Part shown: piece by piece, positions 27,191-39,305 of the stretch | Position numbering within the stretch: the first letter of the stretch is position 1 | Layout of the letters: each line of letters opens with the position of its first letter | NCBI GenBank assembly: GCA_000310025.1 | Contig: FN649742.1 | Span: 4,605,600-4,669,599, forward strand | Source of the DNA: Ectocarpus siliculosus | Lineage: Eukaryota; Sar; Phaeophyceae; Ectocarpales; Ectocarpaceae | Length of the DNA stretch: 64,000 nt | Reading direction: 5' to 3' | The notes under the pieces: model-generated | Database searches by the model: none | What the model was told of the DNA's origin: nothing | What the model saw: only the letters and a program-made list of their open reading frames with translations | Translations under genes and position numbers: made by a program

Positions 27191-30100
27191 ACAAAGAGGC
27201 GTGTTGTATCGAGGGTGATCGTAGCATCAACAAGCTTGGTATTGCTCCTGGTTTTCACAATAGACACACGCACGCGTTTGGCGCCATCCTCATTCGACGC
27301 CAACCTGCTTTGCTTGCACCTCTGATATGCGTCCGCCCCTGTGGCTGACACGGATGACCGCCAATGTTGCCCTGTTCATGTCCGCCCAAGGCGCTCTATG
27401 TAGCAGTTTTACCGCTCACACACCCCCAAACACGACGACAAAAGAAGCTCCCCTTCCCACACACACACTTCGAATACCACACACACCACACACCTGCTTC
27501 GCGTCCTCCTGCGCCGCCGTCCTCAGCCCCTCCCGCTGCCTTGACGACTCCTTCCCGCGAGCCTTCTCGTCCTCCCTCTGGCTGCGGACCTCCTCCTCCT
27601 CCTTCCGCTCGAGATCCTGGACCCTATCCGCCACCGCCCACGTCCCGCAGTGCGGGGCCTCCCCTTCCTCCTGCCCGACCTCGTCCGACGCCGCTGTCTC
27701 GGATTGGGTTCGGAGGTCGGCGGCAAGTGTGGTCACCGCGGCTTGGGGGGCGGTGGCGGTGGCGGTGGCACTGGTGTCGGAAGCTGTTCCAGTGTCCAGC
27801 AGTTCCTGGCGTTCTTCTTTGACCCGGGCGGTCGCCGGCTCAGCGCTGGCGTCACGCCTCCTGAGGGCGGTCTCCGCGACCACAGTCCCGCTCCCGATGC
27901 TCTCCTCCCATTCCCGCGGCCTCAGGATTGCGGCGGTAGCCGGCGCCGGCGCCAGTCTCCAGCGCCAGAAGGCCGAGATCTGTCGCTGGTGAGAGCGGGC
28001 GACCCGCTGGATCAACCAGCCAAGCGCATAATGCCGGCCGAGGCGCTATCGAGACAACAGGGGCAACCGGGGCAGAGAAAGCAAGGGGCAGAAACAAAAG
28101 CAACGGCAAAAACGAGTGAAGGCCTCCAAACAGTCACACGCCTTGCCGTCAAAAACACCAATTTAATATTTCGTCGCTTGAAAGACAAAAGAAACGCGAC
28201 TGTTAACCCTAACCGCAATAAAAACAACGCGTCACCAGCACCGCTGGTCTCGACAGCACCTTGCGCGGCCTGCCGCGCAAGGTCCTGTCGAGACACCCGA
28301 TGCAGGGAAGGCACACACGGGATAAGCTTCAAAGTAAGTGAACAAGCAAGGGACAGAAACAGAATCAACGGCGGAAGCCAACGAAAACAGTCACACACCT
28401 CGCTGTCAACAGGTCAACCAACATTTCGCCTTCTGAGAGATGAAAGAAAATGGTCATTCTTCCTTCTAGCCGAAAAACACAAACAACGCGTCACCTGCAG
28501 CAGGAGAGAGGGATTCTGCTGCCGCTCGTTACCTCAGTCTACCCAAGCCACTGTTTAGCAGTTCATTCCTTACACCACCACGACAACACGCTCCCTGCCA
28601 ACCAATCCACACACTGAATACCCGCACACACTAGCGTAAAGTGCGTTCGAATAGAAGGCAACCCAGTGCAGGGAGACGACGTTAGCATGGGAGAACGAGA
28701 AGCAGGACAGTGAAGTCCAACTCCTGCATCCCCCCTGTCGGTAGAATCCTTACCCGTTGGTTGGAAAGTGTTTTGCTATGTTTCATTGGCCAGTCTGTTT
28801 GCGCGGTCGATGCTAATAGTGAAAACACACACCTGCTGTGCGCTCAGCTCCTTCCGCAGCTTCTCCGCCTCCACCCTCGCCCTGTCAATGACGGCCTCTC
28901 CCGCCGTGCCTTCGAGGTGCGCGGCCTCCAGCGCTGCCCGCAGCTCTTCCACCTGGCACTGGAGCTGCCCGACCTTGGCCACCGCCTGGCCCGTTCGGCC
29001 CTCTGCTGCGGAGAGGGTGACCCTAGAGAACAAAGCCGGCAGGCGAAAGACAGAAGGGTGCAATCGCATCAGCGCCAGGGGCAACAGAGCCCATGACAAC
29101 GACAAAGATAGCAACAACGAGGAGGGGCAATATCAGCATCGTGAACGCGTCAACAACAACAACAACAGCAACAGTGTTTCTGGATACCTCCCTCTCCGCC
29201 CACATGCTTTGCTCACCTCAAACCATCCCTCTCCGTTCGAAGAGCCGTTAACGCCTGCGAAGACAACGGTGCAGCCGAGGCAAATAGTGGATAAAGCAAA
29301 CCAACAAGCAAAGGACAGAATCACAATCAACGGGGAGAATAAAAACATGAAATATGGCCTCAAAACTGTCACACCTCGCCGTCAAAACGTCCGTTTTCTG
29401 TTTCGCCTTGACCAAGCACGCAGAAAAGTTCATTCTTTATCCTAGTCACAAAACAGCACGTCAGCTGCGGCAAGGACCAAATGATGCCCCCGCTCGTACG
29501 TGCACCTCAGTCTACCCAAGGCGCTGTATTGAAATTCACCTCACACACCACAACTATAACCATAAGCTACCTACCAAACAATACACACACAAACACACAC
29601 CTGCAACGCCTCCGTCAGCTGCGGCCGCAGCTCCTCCGCCTCCGCCCTCGCCCCGGCAGCGGCCGCCTCTTCCGCCGTGACTTCCAGGTGCGAGGCCTCC
29701 AGCTCCGTCCTCAGCCGCCGGATGGTGTCTGCCGCCAGATTCCTGTCCTCCCAGGCGACGTCCTCCATCGCGGAGACAGCGGCCCTAGAGAACAAGCCGA
29801 AATACGAACGAGAGAAGGTTGCAGTTGTACCAGCACCAGAGACAACAAACAACAGAAGTGGTGACAACGACAACGATCGCAACAACGAGAGCGAGCAATA
29901 TCGTATCACCATCGTAAACGTAACAGCAGCAGCAACGACAACAACAATCACAACGGCGTTCCTGGATACCTCCTTCGCCCACATGCTTTGCTCACCTCAG
30001 GCCATTCCGCTGCCTTTGGAGAGATCCCCCCTGGCGCTGCGCCTGCGTTAGTGCCTGTGAAGCCAACGGGTACAGCCGAAGCAAACATTGGATGAAGCAA

Positions 30101-30606
30101 GTCAACAAGCAAGGGACCGATCAAAATCAACGGGGAATATAACAATAAAAACACGAAGTATGGCCTCAAAACTGTCACACTTCGCCGTTCAAACGTCAGT
30201 TTACTGCTTCGCCTTATTTATTTAGTACAACGTTCATTCTTCATCCTAGTCACAAAACAACACGTCAGCTGCGGCAGGAGCAAATGATGCCCCCGCTCGT
30301 TGCACCTCCGTCTGCCCAAGGCGCTATATTGAAATTCACCTCATGCAGCTCCTCCACCTGGCCCTTGAGCTGCCGGGCATTGGCCGCCGCCTGCTCCCGC
30401 TCGACCCGGACGCGGTCCTGTGTCGCGTAGAGGGCGCCCTCTTTCGCGTCGAGGGAAGCGCTAGTGAACAAGACACCGGCAGGCGAACGATAGAAGGGTG
30501 CCATCACATGAGCGCCAGGGGCAACAGAGCCCATGACAGCGACAACGACAGCAACAACGAGAACGATCAATATCAGCATCGTGAACGCGTCAACAGGAAC
30601 AGCAGC

Positions 30607-30646
<40 letters not shown>

Positions 30647-33600
30647 GCGCTCCAGGGTACCTCCCTCTCCGCCCACATGCTTTGCTCACCTCAGGCCATC
30701 CCTCTCCCTTCGGAGAGACCCCCCGTCCCGCCTCGCCTCCGTTAGCGCCCGTGTCGTCGCCGCTACCTGTGAACGAGGCAGGCAGATATCAGAGACAAGC
30801 TTGGATCAGCATGATCGATACACGTGACGGTAGGAGACATGAAATGAAGTCACTCGCAACGTGACCCGACACACCAGCGACAACAAACGAACTTATGCAG
30901 GCCATATTGTACCGCGTTCGTGACCCACCTCCTCCTGTTTGCCCTCTACCTCCTTCGCGAGGTGTCGGACCTGCTGCCTCTGCCGAAGGTAGCACTGGGT
31001 GGCCTCCCGCGCCTTGCCCGCATCCTCCTTCTGTAACACGACCACGGTATGCGCCACCGAGGTTGACGTTTGGTTCGAAAGCGCAAAGTCATGAATGTGC
31101 AGTGTTGCGGCTGGCTGGGCACGGTTGTTTTTCACTTGGTGCACGAAATTCTGATTCGCACCATTCTGTGCCGCGAGCACACGGGGGTCCTTGGTGAGGC
31201 ATCGCACAAGTGGCAAGACCACGGGGACACGACATGATGACAGCACTAAATAAATACCTTGACCTACTTCCTCACTCGCCCTTTTCCTCGTGGCGTGTGC
31301 TGGTCGCCGCGGTGCTCTCGGTGATGTTGTCTAGAAATATATCTAGCGGGTTCGCGACTCCAACACTGGCGAAATGGGGATAATCCGCATTTCGTAGCAA
31401 TGAACATTGTTTGATACATATTACTCTATTAATGAGTAAAATACAAATGGAATTCACATTTGCAAGCGCAGTGTTCTGCTTTCAACCACCACGTTCGGTG
31501 CTCGTGAGGGTTGTGTTCCCGAAGCCGCTTTCGAATGCCATGACTATATGAGATGGTGACGAAATCACGGTGATTTTTTTTCTATAATACCGGTATTTTG
31601 CATTACACCAGCAGCGTCCTGCCGAGCAAGGTCCTGTGGAGACAAGGGGTGCAGGCAAAGCAAACATGGGATACATACGTATAACAAGTGACCAAGCAAG
31701 GTACAAAAACAGAAGAATTGAAACCATGAATGCGGCCCCAAAAGACATAGTCACACCTCGCCCTCAAAACTCCAGTTGATTTGCGTTTCGCCTTGAAGAA
31801 GGACAAAGAATATTTGTTCTTCTTTCTAGTCACGAAACAACACAGCTGCAACAGAAGCATAAGATGCTGCAACTCGGTGCAACTCGGCCTGCCCCAGCAT
31901 TGTATTAGCAGTTCACTGCTTGCATCCCCCACAACAACAACAACAACAAGCTCCCCGCAAAACAAACACTCTGAATACCACCCCTTCCCACCCACGCACG
32001 CACCTCGACCTTCTTCAGCTGCTGCTGCAGCCCCTCAACAACGCCCCGTGACTCCGTTAGGCCTTGCCTGGTCTCACGCAACTCCCGCTGCGTCCCCACC
32101 AGAGATCCCTCCGTCGAGTGAATAAGAGCTTCCTGCTCCACCATGCGAGCTTCCTGCTCCTCCATGCGAGCTTCCTGCTCCGCCCGGTCGGCGGCTGCCG
32201 CTTCACGGGCCTCGTCGAGGGCTGTCTCGGCCGATTCACGTCTCCTCGTCTCCACTGCCGTCACCATCCCCACCGCCGCTTCTTGTCGCCCTTGGGCGGC
32301 TTCGCGGTCGATGGCGCGGGCTGCCTCGTTCTCCGCCGCCGCTCGCTCGCCTTGGGCGCGGAGGTCGGCCACAATTCCTGTCGAACTCGCCAGCCGCCAA
32401 CGCCAGAAAACGGAAACCTCCCGCTGGCGCGATCGGTCCGCGTCCTTGAGGATCACCCGTCGAAGCGCGTCCTGTCGAGGGAGGCCCTGTGAAGACAAGG
32501 GGTGCAGGCAAAGCAAACACGGGATAAAGAGCAAGTGAACAAGCAAGGTATAAAAAAACGAAACCAACAGATAAGGTTGTGTGGTAGCATAGGCAAACTT
32601 CATTCCGAATGATACCATATCTGGCAAGGCGAAAGCACTCGCGGAACGAACGCCTGATCGGTGTGAGGTACGCAACGAACCGGTTCGCTCACCACGTTGC
32701 GTGCGCAACCTATTTGATTGGTGGAGAACAGTCAACGGAAAAAGACGCGATAGGACGCTTCAGTACCCCCTGGGGACTCACCAGTGCCTGTTGTCGAAGA
32801 CGCGTCCGCCGTGAGCGCCACTGGCATAACAACAGGACTACTGCTCCGGCAAAAATAGCGGAGACCACGCCAACCACGGCCGGATGCGGCTGTGCGATTC
32901 GCCTGCCGTCCCAGCGAACCAGAGCCGGAGACACCTCTCGTGCTGATGAAAGACCGTTGTCGTCCGGCTGCGCGGAGTCGAGCACAGTTTCGAGCGTCAC
33001 CGGCTCCGCATGAAGAGGCTCGGGGTGGGGATGAAGTTTGTCTTCAGCGCCGTCGTCCGAATTCACGACCGCTGTGTGCGAGGGTGGGCCTTCCGGCACC
33101 CAAGCCGACGTTCCCATGGCATCGGACACGACCGCACGTGTCGACCCCCCATCCCGGGACTCGCCGCCGTCAGCACCCTCCGTGTCTTGGACGGTCATCC
33201 CGAACGGCAGGGGCTGGAAGAGCATCAGCTTTTTACCTCCCTTGGGATTGCGCGACCCCCCATCCCGGGACTCGTCGCCGTCGACACCCACCGTGTCTGG
33301 GACGGTCATCCCGAACGGCAGAGGCTGGTAAAGCATCAGCTCACGACCTCCCTTGGGATCGGGCGACCCCCCATCCCCAGACTCGCCGCCGTCAGCACCC
33401 TCCGTGTCTGGGACGATCATCACGAACGGCAGAGGCTGGTAGAGCACCAGCTCTTTACCTCCCGGGTGGTCGGGTGGTGAGGGAATTTCCTCGGGTGTGG
33501 TATGCATACCAAAAGGCGGCCCTTCCTCTTCCTCCGTGAACGCTGCGGGGCCGACGTTCGCCGTTTCACGAAGAGGCGAATCTCTCCCCGATACCGTACT

Positions 33601-33702
33601 GTTGGGCTGCAAACACATGCAGCGACAATCATGGAGACAAGGTTGGAGAGGAACGGAGAGGTTGTTGGTTCTCGAAACACCGCTTTGTTTCGTGAAATTC
33701 AT
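27007..33702 (-). CDS. Gene D: predicted single-pass membrane protein with long coiled-coil tail, about 1013 aa
   Basis: Exons on the minus strand: 33702-32782, 32486-32004, 31030-30929, 30766-30690, 30460-30340, 30054-29996, 29784-29601, 29254-29217, 29022-28833, 28045-27494, 27321-27007. Phases chain throughout and the sum (3042 nt) is divisible by three. The first exon encodes an acidic ectodomain-like region with three 37-residue repeats (about residues 81-191), then one hydrophobic helix near 275-295 (AVVGVVSAIFAGAVVLLL) followed by Arg-rich residues, the usual stop-transfer layout. The rest is charged coiled coil. Exons 2 and 10 share the motif FWRWRLA after a Gln/Arg-rich helix. Exons 4-9 are three copies of a two-exon cassette. 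No enzyme domain seen. The start is uncertain: a good acceptor (TTTGCAG) at about 33613 would allow an upstream signal-peptide exon. The last exon is the least certain. Confidence 0.7.
28247..28294. other. 48-bp near-perfect hairpin in a gene D intron
   Basis: The two 24-base halves are reverse complements with two mismatches (outer ends GTCTCGACAG and CTGTCGAGAC). It overlaps another decayed exon start (DLARQAA on the minus strand), 0.2 kb before exon 10. It may be a small foldback insertion or an inverted duplication of the exon start. Confidence 0.7.
28833..29254 (-). repeat. Gene D cassette 3 (exons 29254-29217 and 29022-28833)
   Basis: A small exon of 38 nt (3n+2) and a coiled-coil exon of 190 nt (3n+1), again acceptor CTCTAG and donors GTGAGC and GTGTGT. 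The small exon has lost part of its middle relative to cassettes 1 and 2 but keeps its phase. Spacing between successive cassettes is 712 and 800 bp. Confidence 0.75.
29601..30054 (-). repeat. Gene D cassette 2 (exons 30054-29996 and 29784-29601)
   Basis: A small exon of 59 nt (3n+2) and a coiled-coil exon of 184 nt (3n+1), with acceptors CACAG and CTCTAG and donors GTGAGC and GTGTGT. The small exon is a clear copy of that in cassette 1 (ALT.A.R.GGSL.R.R.GL pattern). The intron sequence is also shared, for example the CCTAGTCACAAAACA block near 29443 and 30248. Confidence 0.75.
30340..30766 (-). repeat. Gene D cassette 1 (exons 30766-30690 and 30460-30340)
   Basis: A small exon of 77 nt (3n+2, enters in phase 0) and a coiled-coil exon of 121 nt (3n+1, leaves in phase 0). 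Both are bounded by matching sites: acceptors CACAG and CACTAG, donors GTGAGC and GTGAAT. Together they add 66 codons without changing frame. Confidence 0.75.
30604..30645. repeat. (AAC)n microsatellite
   Basis: Uninterrupted CAA/AAC triplets in a cassette intron of gene D. A shorter version occurs near 29152-29170 in the next cassette, so it was probably copied with the unit. Confidence 0.9.
31480..31700 (-). pseudogene. Decayed cassette or exon copy in a gene D intron
   Basis: An acceptor-like CTTGTCTCCACAG is followed by codons for DLARQDA, matching the start of exon 2 (GLPRQDA), but the frame runs into a stop within about 22 codons and the coiled coil is missing. The neighbouring GGGGTGCAGGCAAAGCAAACA block is shared with the region before exon 2 (about 32500). 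Confidence 0.5.
33130..33462 (-). repeat. Three 111-bp tandem repeats in gene D exon 1
   Basis: Each encodes 37 residues of the form GGkeLmLyQPLPFgMtVpDTeG followed by an Asp/Gly/Ser-rich tail. Differences between copies are mostly single-codon changes and the frame is kept. They would lie on the outer side of the predicted membrane helix. Confidence 0.85.
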
Positions 33703-35219
33703 TCCCGCTTACATCCAAAGGCTCCGGTCCGCAACTTCCAAGACACCAAAAAACTCGGCAGAGCGCAAACTGTTCAAGCGGTTCTTTCGCGGAGCGTGTT
33801 GCGCTGAAGGGGGCACCCTTCGCCGCAGATTGCCAGTCCTGACCGTAATTGGCCAACGTTGTGAACCTGTGCAACACCGGCGTCTTTCTTACGCACCGAC
33901 ACGCACACAACATGATGCCGCTTGCACACACGCACACAGCGGTGATGGGATTTTGGTGTAGAGAAGCGATATTCCCGGGATTAGCTGGTCAAATATTGTC
34001 CGGAGGGAAGGGATAGTCCTGACTTGGCAATAATAAAAAGAGGTTACAGTACACCAGCATATCTCCATCCGGCAGCTTGCTCTCTCTAGCGCGGAAGTGC
34101 ACCAGTCTAAAATGTTCAAACACTGCAGTTGTATTGGATTATAAACTTGTGTCTCACCGCGTTGTCCGGAGACAGAAGACCGACGAGCCCTTCGACGAAC
34201 TCGGGCTTCAGGACATTCGCGTGATCAAGAAGATTTGTAACATCCTTCACACGCCTGCAAGTACAGCGATTGTCATGAGGATGCCGCACGAAGCATGCGC
34301 GCTCAGCGTTCTTAGCGTGTTTTCAAGCGCAGGAATTGTTCGTCTTTTGTCGCAGTGGTGCATGCGGCGTTGATTTGGGTGGGGTCGTGCCTGGTAATAA
34401 ACAAGCGAGATATCACATTTTTTCGGAACCTGTATAGCGAAGGAACAAAATACAGCCAAACGAGAAACGGTACTTGTTTCAACTCACTTCCCTCTAATTA
34501 TCGGGCGGAAGTGCTGCAAAACCACAACAATCCCATCTCTAGCACACGGGGCGCGCGCGGGGGGGCAGAAGACACACACACAAACAGCGCATGTAAAGTT
34601 ACGTAAATCGCTCTCAGTTCAAGGTCGGCTGTAGACTGCACACAACATCGGAGAATATACGCCGTGCAGAGAACGCCGTGCGCATTGGTAGGCTCGTGTC
34701 TAGTGCCGGCGGAGTGAATTCCAAGGTGTCATATGTGCCAGAAAGCCAACTGGAATTCGAGTCCAATCTCTGAACCGAATCTAAGCTACAGACATATTAA
34801 ACCTTCTTTTGCTCTCGCGACATGCGCCATAATCTCCTCCGAGGTAGCTATATAGCGCGTTCTTTGGAGAACCATGAACGACACGTCTCAACACACGTCA
34901 CAAAAAGACGAAAAAAAAAAAAAAGCGCATCACAAATTTCGAAGCGCCGTGCCTTCAGACCCCCCACTTAACCTAGCGCGCGCGCGAGCTGGTGTATCAC
35001 GCTGCCGCTGATAGCTCGCAAACTATCATTCCTTGAAAAGAATTTGGCACGGAGCAACCGCGTAAATGGACCGAAACAATCCCCTCTTCCCGCTTGTGTT
35101 CTTAGGTTCCACATAAAAGCCGAAACGACCTGTTTATTATTTACCTGGGGAAGAATAACGAGGTCTCATCATGTCATCTTGTGCAAATGAGGGCTAAGAA
35201 CTGCTGTCCAAGCTTGTCT
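33703..35219. other. No supported gene
   Basis: Upstream flank of gene D. A plus-strand ORF (34077-34373) has a protein-like patch (DEPFDELGLQDIRVIKKI), preceded by a GAGACAG acceptor-like site, but no neighbouring exon that I can connect, so it is not called. AT/GC-mixed low-complexity runs occur at 34908-34925 and 34977-34992. Confidence 0.45.
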
Positions 35220-35333
35220 CACCTCTTCCTGCGCACAGCCTTCTTCACAAGGCGGGGAACCCTCCTCAGCTGGCGCGACTCCCCTTCGCGAAGTTCTTGG
35301 AGATGCCCCGGGTCTAAGACGTCTACCAGAGTC
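35220..35333 (-). CDS. Possible last exon of an unidentified gene
   Basis: After an acceptor (CCTGAACCTCAG) the frame reads 37 residues ending in a basic tail (VPRLVKKAVRRKR) and TGA. The amino-acid composition looks coding, but I could not find the preceding exon, so the gene is incomplete and unnamed. Confidence 0.35.
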
Positions 35334-35716
35334 TGAGGTTCAGGGTGGTGGCGGCAGGAGGAAGACAACAATAATTTATTCAGCAGAGACAATAGACTAA
35401 CAGTGGCAGCCACAGAAGCAGCGCCACGCGTGCGTGCATGCACAAGCAAAAAGGGTTGGTCGTGACGTGCCAAACAACATCCAGCTGCTTGACACGCAGT
35501 AGAGGGACGAGAACGCAGGAGCCATCCACCTGTCTGTTTTGGTGCTCGTTTGGGCCGCGGGGGTTGTCGTACGATCGAACGCACAAACTTGTTTCCGGTT
35601 TCTTCAGCGACGCACGTGCATTCCGGGTACAGCGTCTTACCCCCTCTCTCTCTGAACGTGTACATTTGTATCTATAATTTTCCCCAAGGACCTGGTGTGG
35701 CCCGTCAACCGTTTAA

Positions 35717-35788
35717 AGGCGTGAAACGCTGAGTTTGCAATCCGTGCTGCGGAGGCGTGAAACACTGAGTTTGCAATCCGTGTTGCGG
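35717..35788. repeat. 36-bp tandem duplication
   Basis: Two copies of AGGCGTGAAACRCTGAG... differing at two bases. No gene is supported between 35334 and 39647 apart from this and dispersed repeat fragments. Confidence 0.85.
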
Positions 35789-38700
35789 TTTGACCCACAC
35801 GCTACCCTAACGCGCGAAGGAAGCGGAAGCCGTGCGAGACCATTTTTTGGCTCCCAGTCCTCCATTGGTTCGGTCACATAGTAGGGTTGGAATCAGGGCG
35901 GGTTGGGTAATGGCTGGTGTAGTCAAGGATAAAAGTTGTGACCTTGTAGCATCTCATGTAAATGTCGATGGATGGATGCTGGGCCTCTGTACTTTATACT
36001 GCTGTGCTGTAGTACAGAATTGCATACTACTTTGAATGTGTTAGCTGCAGTTTGCGAAAGATTGCGATCGGGTACTGTTGTTGTTCAGGTATGGAGTACA
36101 TGGTCCTGCCTTTGGTTGCCGTGAGCGCAGCATCTTGGCTCATGTTAAACGTCCGTTTTGCAGGGAACCACTGTGGCATGTTTCCCACGTCAGTCAGACT
36201 CACTCGCAACCAGGAGAGACAGACACGTATTTGGAACACAACGAGCTGTAGCTTTAGTGTAAGGCTTAGACTATCCATCTCGGTCTGTCTCGGCCGAGCT
36301 GGCTTTCTCCACAATACTTCCAACTTCTCCATCTGATACGTGTACAAATCGAAGCTAGACTATGCCGCTCAAAAGACGTACCTTCTTATCAACCCCCGAA
36401 AGCTTCGACCAGCGCACCATCTTGGCAGCGGCAGCGCTGAGGCGGCCGCACACACGCCGCCCTAGAGAAGGAGAAAGCGGACAACAGCGTGTTTTTGTAA
36501 AGAAAATAAAAAGAGGGTTGCGCAACGGAGGGTGCCAGGGGAGTATCAGAATCAGTGAACGTCAAGATAAAATGTTGTTGTTGTTGTCTCCGTTGCGGTC
36601 TCTGCTCAGTTGCTGCTAACATCCGTTCCTTTCCAACTAACGCGGAACGCCTTTCCGTGGTCACAGGCGAACGACCCCAAAAGGTACACACTTCTAGAAC
36701 CCCAACATGGAAATAAACGGTAATATGATACACTGCCCCTCTCTTGTCTCTCGTGCCTAGCGGGTACCAGAAATGAATGAGATGGATCGACAGACACGTG
36801 GCTCGAGTTTGAAAAAAACGGCCGCTCGGCCGCCGTATGCGTAGGTGACGTAAGGTATCATCCCCCTTGGACCAATTTGCAAACCTCGATTTCTCTAGGA
36901 AGAGGACGTATAAATAAAAAGCGATGCGTTTTCGGAAAGCTCTACATAAGAACGATGCGGTTCAACGTCGCCATTTTCATTTTCAGCATGCCACTCTTTC
37001 TGCCTTGAAATAATCGACCGTTGAAATCGGTCCAGGGGGTGTGATATCTCATGTCAAATATGGTGTACCCAGAACTCTGGTCCAAGCTATTGTTCGTAAA
37101 AAACACAACGATTAGTCTATGCATCTCTATCCAAATAAGAGTCCAGGTATCTCCCCCTGCGGGAAACAAGCTCAACCGTCCGGTATCAATGCAAAAACAG
37201 CAGTTGTTTGTGTGCAATTTGTTTTTGGATGAGTTATGCACCGGCCGCGCGCGTCCGCGGGCGTGCCGCGTGCACAGCAGTACATTAGTCTATGATACTA
37301 TGTAGTGGAGGTATACGATTTCTCTCTTCGAGCTGCGAAACGCCAAGGTGCGCATCGATCGAGGGAAGGGAGAGACAGGCAGGGTATGCACACGTTCGAC
37401 GGAAACCAGCCTTACTTCAAGCGGCTCACGTTTTGACAGCGCGCTGGCATGAAACAAGCCTGCTACTCACTCCTGCTGCTGGGGGAGTCTTTGTACTTAC
37501 TCTAATACTGTACAGCAGCCCGTTCATTTGTGGAAAGACTGGTGTTGTTGTCAAACAATTACAATTTCTACCGGTTGTTGTTTGCACGCCCTGCGGCGAT
37601 TCGTCTCTCTTTCGAGCCCCTAGACGCTGAGCTGCGCATGTACCAAGTGTAGAGGAGACAGAGGCGGTGACGGACGACATGGTGTGCTCCAACCTAGTAT
37701 GCAAAGCATGCAGCCAAACCGCTGTAAAGAGATATCTATCTGCTGTACCTCCTGATCCGCAACATGAAACACGCGTCAAGAGACCAATCAACCAACGAAG
37801 GCTCCGAAACAACACGAACAGCCAGGCTGGAATTGCATATTATTGCATCCAATGCAACAGCTGTCGTCGGCGCAAGAAACCTGACGAGTTGGATCCACAC
37901 TCGTTTGGTTCTACACGTACCTCTGTCTCGAGCCCTACCGGTTGGGACCAAACTCCTACACTCCAGCACTGGTATGATCTTTTGTGCGCCTTGCTGTTTG
38001 TAAATAAAAAGCGACACCTGGCGCGCAAGCGGCTGCTTATTAGACGGAGAGATCTGGCGATGCCCCTACCTTCGTCTGACGGTACGACGGCACCCAGCCA
38101 CAGCGTGGCCGGGCGTCGCTCGCTCTCTCCTCGTCTTTCTCCTTCTCCCTGTACGCGCTGGGCACAGAAGAGCAGGATCCAGGTGGTTTCTGAAAAGCTG
38201 AAAGTGCCGTCAAGCAGGCTCCGGGAAGGGGCACACGCAGTCTGTATTTTTGGGCTACCACATGATCTGGGTGGCATGTTTCTGAAACGCTTTCCACCGG
38301 GCTTTCTTTCTCGTGTGCCGTTGTCGACCGACCATGTACAGCAGCGCACAGGTGCAGTCTTGTACTAGGAGTAGAGGACGTTCTTGACAAGTAGAGTAGG
38401 TTGTACTCCGCCTCACTCGATCGTTAGTCAATGTTCCTGCTTGTTCCAGTAGCTCGTGCCGGTGTCACCATAGCACTGCTATAAAGCGTGAATCTCCTGA
38501 AGTTGGCAAAAAATTCCAAAAACAGACGTACAATAGACTACGGCCCCAAAGTGGATAGCGTGCCAAATCAAGTAAGCCAAGGGGTGCCCGCTCCTTCTTC
38601 ATTTACCCTTGGCACTACGCATGAAAACTCACATCGGCTGAGAAGCCGCAGCAGCAGTACTACTGTAGTTTACATGTGCGGCACTTGTGGTGGAAATGGA

Positions 38701-38966
38701 ATGAAACGTGACTCAGCACACACGAACAGGTATTATGGAATAATAAAAACACACACAGAAAGACTACCCATTCGAGATATACCCACAGTCGAACGGGATG
38801 TGGTGGAGTCTTTTCAGTGAGTGAAGGGAAACCGGCTGGGTACTGGACTTATTTCGAGTCTTTTAAAGTCTATACACTGATGATTTATACCAGTGATGCC
38901 AGCTGGTGCTAAGTACAAAACCATCTGTATAGGTAACATACATTTTACAATACATCCCCTGTAATT

Positions 38967-39120
38967 CTCTACTTGTTGTTGTTGTCTTCACATTAAAAAC
39001 CGTTCCGATCTCTCTTTACCCAGTACCTTCGTATGTCCGTACTGATCCAACACTCGACGCGGTCGATTCCCGTGGTCACAGGTTAACTTACCCTAAAAAG
39101 GTACACTCAAATAAACTGGC
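38967..39120. repeat. Dispersed repeat fragment (related to 54753-54825 and 36575-36690)
   Basis: TTGTTGTTGTTGTCTTCA followed by ATTAA..CCGTTCCGATCTCTCT and CAGTACCT recurs at 54753-54825 with about 80 percent identity by eye. The CCGTGGTCACAGG..CCC.AAAAGGTACAC block recurs at about 36656-36690. I take these as scattered copies of one non-autonomous element. Confidence 0.5.
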
Positions 39121-39305
39121 CCCGAGGGGTCCGCAAGTCAATAGAAATCAACGACAGATATTCTGGGATCCTCCGCTCCCTCTTCACGCTATGCTGGGTA
39201 TCAACTGAGATTAGCAGTCACTATCTACCATGGGCCGGAGAGAAAGAGGCACACTCCCTTGGTTCAATCTTGGTACTTCACAACGCAAGCAGAGACAAGT
39301 CCATC

